This document shows positions 13,520-17,741 of a DNA stretch of 17,741 bases, piece after piece. Where the stretch lies: NCBI GenBank assembly GCA_934098345.1, contig CAKONX010000020.1, positions 1 to 17,741 of the forward strand. The letters run 5' to 3'. The first letter of the stretch is position 1; every line of letters starts with the position of its first letter. A program made the translations under genes and the position numbers. A model generated the notes under the pieces. The model was not told the DNA's origin and searched no databases. It saw nothing but the letters and a program-made list of their open reading frames with translations. This stretch comes from an uncultured Bacilli bacterium (GTDB lineage: Bacteria > Bacillota_I > Bacilli_A > RF39 > UBA660).

Positions 13520-14332
13520 ATGATAGACATATATCAAGATAAATACTTTATAAATCCTGCCATAGAAATGGGAATTCAATCATATATTGCTCATTCAAAT
13601 GGAGAACATTATAGTAAAATGTATAGATTTGAAATGATAGTCATCAGTGCTTTATGTATAATTTATGGTGAAAAAAGTATTCTATTTCCTTACAAAATAG
13701 ATAATGAAAGAGCTTTTGAGTGCAATTTGCTTATGTATGATTTACGCGATTGTGATTTAAAAAAATTTATTTCTTATATGCAAAAATATTATGATTTCAT
13801 GGAGGAATATAAGTCTGAGCAAAAAGCTGAGGGTATTATTGAAGAAATTGAAAAAATATTAATTGAAATGCTTAAGAGAAAATCTAAATGTAGAACGTTA
13901 AATTCAATTGAGATAAAAGCATTAGATAATATATTTTCTAATCACCTAGATTATAATAATTTAACAAATGTGGGAAATAAAGGTATTGTTAATAAATATT
14001 GGTTAAATACTAAAGAAAATTTAACTAATACTCAAATGAATATGATTGGTTTAAATCCTGATTTGTTATCAAGAGAAGAATATAATAAATACGGTTATGA
14101 CATCCGAACGATTGCATGTCTATCCCCTGAGGAAATTAGCAAGGTTAATAAGTGTATTGAGGATGAAAAAAGTAGAAATAATTATAATTATGAAAAAATT
14201 GGCTTTTTTAAAAAATATAATTTATATTTGTCTTCAGGAAGCGGATTTGTTGATAAAATTATGCTACTTAGTATAGCTGCAACAGAACTTATGATAGGAT
14301 TTATTATTATTGCTGTACTTGGAGGAAAATGA
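13520..14332 (+). CDS. Hypothetical membrane protein (270 aa)
   Basis: I do not recognise this protein. It is 270 residues and mostly helical. The N-terminal roughly 100 residues contain a moderately hydrophobic stretch (FEMIVISALCIIYG), the middle is charged and Asn-rich, and there is one clear hydrophobic segment at the C-terminus (about 247-267) followed by GGK, suggesting a tail-anchored or C-terminal-span protein. The start at 13520 is preferred over GTG 13511 because AGGTGA sits 5 nt upstream of the ATG and overlaps that GTG. It ends with TGA just before yutD, whose GGAGG site lies in this gene's last codons, so the two are coupled. Its place between yunB and yutD makes an envelope or sporulation link conceivable but unproven. 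Confidence 0.7.
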   Translation: MIDIYQDKYFINPAIEMGIQSYIAHSNGEHYSKMYRFEMIVISALCIIYGEKSILFPYKIDNERAFECNLLMYDLRDCDLKKFISYMQKYYDFMEEYKSEQKAEGIIEEIEKILIEMLKRKSKCRTLNSIEIKALDNIFSNHLDYNNLTNVGNKGIVNKYWLNTKENLTNTQMNMIGLNPDLLSREEYNKYGYDIRTIACLSPEEISKVNKCIEDEKSRNNYNYEKIGFFKKYNLYLSSGSGFVDKIMLLSIAATELMIGFIIIAVLGGK

Positions 14333-14334
14333 CA

Positions 14335-14613
14335 ATGACTTTTATAGAAAATAATTATGAATTAGTTGAAAATTATAAAGATGGATACGATGAAGAAATT
14401 TTAAATGAAAAATTAACCGATTATTTTAGTTGTTATGATTACATATTTGGCGACTGGGCCTATGGAAAACTAAGATTAAAAGGTTTTTATGATTCGACTA
14501 ATAAGAACGTATCAAAGATTAATGATATTAAAAATTTGAAAAAATATATTGAACAAAATTGTGCATACGGATGTAGATATTTTTTGTTGAAAAAGGTAGA
14601 AGGGAAGAAATAA
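14335..14613 (+). CDS. yutD: YutD family protein
   Basis: This is a 92-residue protein matching the YutD family over nearly its full length: YELVENYKDGYDEEIL near the N-terminus, YDYIFGDWAYGKLRLKGFY in the middle and CAYGCRYFLLKK at the C-terminus. YutD is a small conserved Bacilli protein of unknown biochemical function. Two ATGs are possible: 14335, spaced 9 nt from GGAGG, is preferred over 14329, only 3 nt from it, which would overlap the upstream gene by 4 nt (ATGA) and add two residues. It is the middle gene of a tightly packed operon; the next gene starts 3 nt after its stop. Confidence 0.88.
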   Translation: MTFIENNYELVENYKDGYDEEILNEKLTDYFSCYDYIFGDWAYGKLRLKGFYDSTNKNVSKINDIKNLKKYIEQNCAYGCRYFLLKKVEGKK

Positions 14614-14616
14614 AAT

Positions 14617-15822
14617 ATGATAGAACAATTAGTATATATGAAATTAAATCAAAGTGGAAGTAATGTACTTCTATATACTTTGAATGAGCCTTATAATGGA
14701 AGAAACGATTTTCTAAAGATATATGCAGCAGAATTCGATGATAATAATGTGGCAAAAGTTACAAAGATGTCCGATGAATTGCATAACGAGGTTAAAGGGG
14801 CAATATCTAGTTTAGCAAACGGAAACTTAAATAATATTACAATTTTAGATGGAGTAAATTTAAATACCGAAAATTTACAAGGGAAAGCATATGCCATACC
14901 AATTCAATTTAAAGATGCTATAAAAAAACAATCTAAAACATTAAACGATATTAATAATCAAAATAACTTAGTTGATACTCAACAAGATGTTAGCGAAGTT
15001 AGTGAACCTGCTATATCAGATCCAACGATTAAGAATGAATCTACTGTTAATGCATTTAATAATGACACTGAAAATGTGGAAACTACTTTTCAAAATAATG
15101 CAAGTGTGGTAACAGAAAAACCAATTTCATCTCCTGTTGTTCAAGAAACAGAACATTCATTAGAAACTAAGGATGATAATATGATTGCTCCAACAACCTC
15201 ACTTTTTGCAGATGAGAGTTATGATATTACTCAAACTGTATCTACTACAGAGCCTAAAGAAAATACCACGGTGCCTGTGACTGAAGACGCTGAGCTATCT
15301 GAAGAAATTAAGGCAGATACTAAAGAAAGTTCTGAATGTCCTAGTATTGAAGAATTGGAAAATTCTATTAGTATTATAAAAAGATATATTGAATTTCAAA
15401 AAAATAAAGAAAAAGTGGAAACGAATAATTTGATTACTGATTCTGAGAGTTTAAAAAACGAAGCTTCAGTAAACGAACCAAGTGTACTTGAAACAGTTCC
15501 AGAAAAACAACCTGTAAATGATACACTTGCTCCTGATTACTCTGAACCAATTATAGATCAACCTATTTTTCCATCATTTAGTGATGCAGATCAAAGCTTT
15601 TTTGTAGAGAAAAAGGATGATGCTCCATTAGAACAAAGCTATGTTGCAAGTCCAAATGTACCTCAAGAAGAGCCATCGGTTCAAGCTTTTAATAATAATC
15701 AACCTGATCCTGTTGTAATGCCAGATAATTTTGTTGGAAAAAATGATAACAATTTTTCAATGGAGGGATTAAGCCCATCAACTTTGAATAGTGATGCCAA
15801 TATTTTTAAATTTGTAGCTTAG
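14617..15822 (+). CDS. Acidic, largely disordered hypothetical protein (401 aa)
   Basis: This is a 401-residue protein with two parts. Residues 1-105 look folded (alpha/beta, MIEQLVYMKLN... with FLKIYAAEFDDNN). Residues 106-401 are low-complexity, rich in Glu, Asp, Ser, Thr, Pro, Asn and Val, with recurring EPxV and AFNN-type words and no basic patches. A short helix interrupts this region (about 243-270, SIEELENSISIIKRYIEFQ). There is no signal peptide, membrane span or sorting signal, so it is probably cytoplasmic or mother-cell. The binding site GAAGGGAAG lies in the last codons of yutD, and a strong terminator overlaps the stop. I recognise no family. Its place between yutD and a yutH-like coat gene makes a coat or morphogenetic role a fair hypothesis only. 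Confidence 0.72.
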   Translation: MIEQLVYMKLNQSGSNVLLYTLNEPYNGRNDFLKIYAAEFDDNNVAKVTKMSDELHNEVKGAISSLANGNLNNITILDGVNLNTENLQGKAYAIPIQFKDAIKKQSKTLNDINNQNNLVDTQQDVSEVSEPAISDPTIKNESTVNAFNNDTENVETTFQNNASVVTEKPISSPVVQETEHSLETKDDNMIAPTTSLFADESYDITQTVSTTEPKENTTVPVTEDAELSEEIKADTKESSECPSIEELENSISIIKRYIEFQKNKEKVETNNLITDSESLKNEASVNEPSVLETVPEKQPVNDTLAPDYSEPIIDQPIFPSFSDADQSFFVEKKDDAPLEQSYVASPNVPQEEPSVQAFNNNQPDPVVMPDNFVGKNDNNFSMEGLSPSTLNSDANIFKFVA

Positions 15823-15846
15823 AAGAACTTTTAAGTTCTTTTTTTT
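15823..15846 (+). terminator. Intrinsic terminator after the 13520-15822 operon
   Basis: AAGAACTT/AAGTTCTT (15823-15830, 15833-15840; the closing pairs must open to give a loop) is followed by a T8 run. It separates this operon from the yutH-like gene. Confidence 0.85.
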
Positions 15847-15857
15847 GTTTATATTAA

Positions 15858-15863
15858 TATAGT
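15858..15863 (+). promoter_or_regulatory. -10 element giving an apparently leaderless yutH-like transcript
   Basis: TATAGT ends 5 nt before the ATG at 15869, the same geometry as at yunB. No Shine-Dalgarno lies between them, and transcription must start after the terminator U-run that ends at 15846. TAATAT (15855-15860) is an alternative -10. The -35 region falls in the terminator and is not recognisable. Confidence 0.45.
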
Positions 15864-15868
15864 GTAAT

Positions 15869-16762
15869 ATGAAAACAAAAATCAAATTTTTTTACGATTT
15901 ATCAATTGAACAAATTTCAGAACATCAAAATTTTTTTGTAATAATCTCACAGAATAAAATTTATATTTTAAAAAAATTATACGATGCTGATGAAAATTTC
16001 ATAGCAATGTATAATTTTATAAAACAGCAAAAAGATGAGTATATGGAAATCGTTAGTAATCGTGAAAACCAACTTATAACAGAAATTGAAAAAAATAAAT
16101 ATGTGCTAATGTTAATTAAAAATTCTCAAAAAAACAAAGATACTGATTTTGACATTATCGATAGTAATTTTACAAATGACAATTTGACAGGCGATTTATG
16201 GATAAAAAAAGTTGATTATTATAAAGAGCAAATAAGTAATTTTGGATATGGAAAAAGTGAACTGCTTTGTTCATTTAACTATTTTTCTGGTTTGGCAGAA
16301 AATGCTATTCAACTAATGCTGTTAGCCGAAAAAACTAATAGCAATGGTAAAAAATTTGTTACTCATAAAAGGGTTTATTATCCTAATTATTATATTAATT
16401 ATTATGATCCTACAAATTTAACTATTGATTATTATGTTCGTGACATTGCTGGCTACATAAAGTCTTATTATTTTGAGTCTGAATTTCATGATATAAAAAA
16501 AATACGTGGTATTTTAAAACAAAATATTCACACAGAAAATGATTTGTTAATCACTTATGCAAGAGTTCTTTATCCAACGTATTATTTTGATATATTTGAA
16601 GATTACATTATATCAGAAAATATAGAAAATGAGGCTATTAAAGAAAAGGTGAATAAGATAGTAATAAAAAGTAAAGAATACCTCCAATATATTCGAGATG
16701 TTTTCAAAGAGTATTTAGATTATAATGTAATTCCAAAAATAGAATGGCTTAATAATTTATAA
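15869..16762 (+). CDS. yutH: YutH/CotS-like endospore coat protein with degenerate kinase fold
   Basis: This 297-residue protein matches the order of motifs I recall for the YutH coat-associated family: FNYFSGLAENAIQLM (136-150), a YYVRDIAGYIK block (188-198; DHRSRDLAEWIR-like in Bacillus), TYARVLYPTYYFDIFEDY (229-246; YARLLFPLHYFE-like) and IPKIEWL at the end. The family has an aminoglycoside-phosphotransferase-like fold; the usual catalytic HxD...N site is replaced here by THKRVYYPNYY, so it should not be a working kinase. Bacillus YutH is spore-coat associated. The start has no Shine-Dalgarno and looks leaderless. Its end overlaps the convergent yutI-like gene by 6 nt. Overall similarity is modest, so the call rests on motif order, length and neighbours. 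Confidence 0.75.
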   Translation: MKTKIKFFYDLSIEQISEHQNFFVIISQNKIYILKKLYDADENFIAMYNFIKQQKDEYMEIVSNRENQLITEIEKNKYVLMLIKNSQKNKDTDFDIIDSNFTNDNLTGDLWIKKVDYYKEQISNFGYGKSELLCSFNYFSGLAENAIQLMLLAEKTNSNGKKFVTHKRVYYPNYYINYYDPTNLTIDYYVRDIAGYIKSYYFESEFHDIKKIRGILKQNIHTENDLLITYARVLYPTYYFDIFEDYIISENIENEAIKEKVNKIVIKSKEYLQYIRDVFKEYLDYNVIPKIEWLNNL

Positions 16763-16990
16763 TTCAACATTAATGACACCCTTTACATTTGGTACTTCGG
16801 CTTTAATTGCTTCAAAAATGTTATCTTGAATAGTAAAATCTTTATACTCACACATCATACATGCTCCATATAATTTAACGTATACAAAACCATCATCATA
16901 TTTAATAAACTCGATGTCTCCTCCCTCTGAGTTTAAAAATGGTCTTAATTGATTTATGACATCAATTATTTTGTCTATTTCATTATTCAT
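16757..16990 (-). CDS. yutI: NifU C-terminal-domain (Nfu/YutI-type) Fe-S scaffold protein
   Basis: This 77-residue single-domain protein has the Nfu signature: LRPFLNSEGGDIEFIKYDDG (15-34), the cluster-binding C44-M-M-C47 in GACMMCEY, and TIQDNIFEAIKAEVPNVKGV. Nfu dimers hold a [4Fe-4S] cluster between the CxxC motifs of two subunits and pass it to target enzymes. The length matches stand-alone Bacilli YutI. AAGGA lies about 10 nt before the ATG. A good promoter (TTTACT-17-TATAAT) precedes it, divergent from the S1-domain gene. It converges on the yutH-like gene with overlapping stop codons and no visible terminator. Likely clients in this window include the radical SAM protein and the ferredoxin, which is inference. 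Confidence 0.92.
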   Translation of the reverse strand: MNNEIDKIIDVINQLRPFLNSEGGDIEFIKYDDGFVYVKLYGACMMCEYKDFTIQDNIFEAIKAEVPNVKGVINVEL

Positions 16991-17017
16991 TTCAACATTG
17001 TCCTTTCAACTAAGAAA

Positions 17018-17046
17018 ATTATATACGATTTTTTTTACAAAGTAAA
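17018..17046 (-). promoter_or_regulatory. Promoter for the yutI-like gene
   Basis: On the minus strand TTTACT (17041-17046), a 17-bp spacer and TATAAT (17018-17023). It is interleaved with the rightward promoter at 17034-17062: the two -35 boxes lie side by side on opposite strands. Confidence 0.72.
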
Positions 17047-17062
17047 TAATATCTGTTATAAT
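17034..17062 (+). promoter_or_regulatory. Promoter for the S1-domain gene
   Basis: TTTACA (17034-17039), a 17-bp spacer and an extended -10 TG-T-TATAAT (TATAAT at 17057-17062), followed by GAGGTG (17069-17074) and the ATG at 17079. Confidence 0.78.
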
Positions 17063-17078
17063 GTAAAAGAGGTGCGTT

Positions 17079-17462
17079 ATGGAAGACTTTAAAGTCGGTA
17101 GTGTTGTTAAAGGAACTGTAACGGGCGTAGAAAATTATGGCATTTTTGTTAAATTAGAAAACAATTATTGTGGGCTTATCCACATTTCAGAAATAAAAGA
17201 TGGATTTGTAAAAGATATTACCGAATGCGCTCAAATTGGAGAGCAAATATTTGTAGAAATTTTAACTATAGATAATGATACAAAAAAATGCGTGTTGTCC
17301 GTTAAAGACCTGAATTATCGAGAAAATGATGACTCTTTAGTAAAAGAATCTGTACGCGGGTTTTCTCCACTAAAACATCACTTACCAATTTGGATTAATG
17401 AAAAAATAGAGAAAATACATAAAAATGAAGTAAATATTGATAAAATGAAAAAAAGTGATTGA
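17079..17462 (+). CDS. yugI: S1-domain RNA-binding protein (YugI/CvfD type)
   Basis: This is a 127-residue protein. Residues 4-75 are a canonical S1 domain: VGSVVKGTVTGVENYGIFVKL, then CGLIHISEI, then VEILTIDNDTKKCVLSVKDL. The C-terminal part ends a short linker with GFSPLKHHLPIWINEKI, which matches the tail of the small YugI (GSP13)/CvfD proteins of Bacilli that bind RNA or the ribosome and act in stress or virulence regulation. The promoter and GAGGTG site are both clear. The stop TGA (17460-17462) lies inside the -35 box of the downstream tRNA promoter. Family placement is firm; the specific regulatory role is from homologues. Confidence 0.9.
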   Translation: MEDFKVGSVVKGTVTGVENYGIFVKLENNYCGLIHISEIKDGFVKDITECAQIGEQIFVEILTIDNDTKKCVLSVKDLNYRENDDSLVKESVRGFSPLKHHLPIWINEKIEKIHKNEVNIDKMKKSD

Positions 17463-17488
17463 CTTGTTTAAAAAATGTATGCTATAAT
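17459..17488 (+). promoter_or_regulatory. tRNA operon promoter
   Basis: TTGACT (17459-17464), an 18-bp spacer, then the extended -10 TG-C-TATAAT (TATAAT at 17483-17488). This is the strongest promoter in the window and lies 33 bp before tRNA-Ser. Its -35 overlaps the stop codon of the S1-domain gene. Confidence 0.85.
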
Positions 17489-17520
17489 CAACTTGTTCAT
17501 GTCGAGAGACTATATTGATT

Positions 17521-17611
17521 GGAGGAATACCCAAGTCTGGTTGAAGGGACTGGTCTTGAAAACCAGCAGGTCGGAAACGGCGCAGGGGTTCGAATCCCTT
17601 TTCCTCCGCCA
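17521..17611 (+). tRNA. tRNA-Ser (anticodon UGA)
   Basis: Acceptor GGAGGAA/TTCCTCC, anticodon stem CTGGT/ACCAG with loop CTTGAAA (anticodon TGA), a long variable arm with stem GTCG/CGGC and a GAAA loop typical of class II tRNAs, T loop TTCGAAT, and discriminator G followed by an encoded CCA. Confidence 0.96.
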
Positions 17612-17616
17612 TATAT

Positions 17617-17693
<77 letters not shown>

Positions 17694-17694
17694 T

Positions 17695-17741
17695 GGTCCG
17701 TTAGTCTAGAGGCCTATGACGTCTGCCTGTCACGCAGAAGA
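17695..17741 (+). tRNA. tRNA-Asp (anticodon GUC), partial
   Basis: The 5' part of a tRNA (GGTCCGT start) with anticodon stem TCTGC/GCAGA around loop CTGTCAC (anticodon GTC). The variable loop, T arm and acceptor 3' side lie beyond the right edge, so the tRNA cluster continues outside the window. Confidence 0.88.

Noticed and set aside
14528..14897. Minus-strand frames at 14528-14755 and 14691-14897
   Set aside because: They are antisense to yutD and the 401-aa gene, with no binding sites and shadow-type composition.

Overview
The window is very AT-rich DNA with tightly packed genes, Firmicutes-type ribosome binding sites (GGAGG, AGGTGA) and intrinsic terminators. Sporulation and spore-coat families known from Bacilli are present. 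Three reading frames stop at TGA (7007-7009, 14330-14332, 17460-17462), and the only tRNA-Trp seen reads UGG. UGA is therefore a stop, and this is not a Mycoplasma/Spiroplasma-type code. My best guess is an uncultured low-GC, probably host-associated member of Bacilli related to the Mollicutes branch. The lineage is an inference; no rRNA is present to test it.

Layout. 1-72: tRNA-Trp on the minus strand. 161-961: a small radical SAM/SPASM protein with its own promoter. 990-3166: four proteins of unknown function, ending in a Thr-rich membrane-anchored protein. 3230-5164: a second promoter drives two more unknown proteins. 5191-6390 (minus): a lipoprotein-type GH25 muramidase facing these genes across a bidirectional terminator. 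6467-8868: a CpXC zinc-ribbon protein overlapping an ABC-F ATPase. 8882-9318 (minus): a pair of small spore-coat (Coat_F-type) genes. 9400-11385: a CDF cation exporter, a membrane-anchored thioredoxin-fold protein without a CxxC, and TrmL. 11432-11785 (minus): a ferredoxin with an unusual Cys-rich tail.

11893-16990 is the most coherent region. It holds a tail-anchored unknown protein, YunB, an unknown membrane protein, YutD, a long acidic disordered protein, a YutH-like degenerate kinase-fold coat protein and, convergently, a YutI/NifU-type Fe-S scaffold. It looks like a version of the Bacillus yun/yut neighbourhood with lineage-specific genes inserted. With the coat pair at 8882-9318, it implies that this AT-rich organism sporulates or retains relics of sporulation.

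17079-17462 encodes an S1-domain RNA-binding protein (YugI/CvfD type). Its stop codon lies inside the -35 box of a tRNA operon (Ser-UGA, initiator fMet, Asp-GUC) that runs off the right edge.

Transcription signals are unusually readable. Many genes start from an extended -10 (TGnTATAAT) with a very short 5' leader. yunB and yutH appear to be leaderless, with no Shine-Dalgarno sequence and the -10 hexamer ending 5 nt before the ATG in both. I saw no IS element, phage gene, CRISPR array, rRNA or riboswitch, and no gene-free stretch longer than 300 bases.
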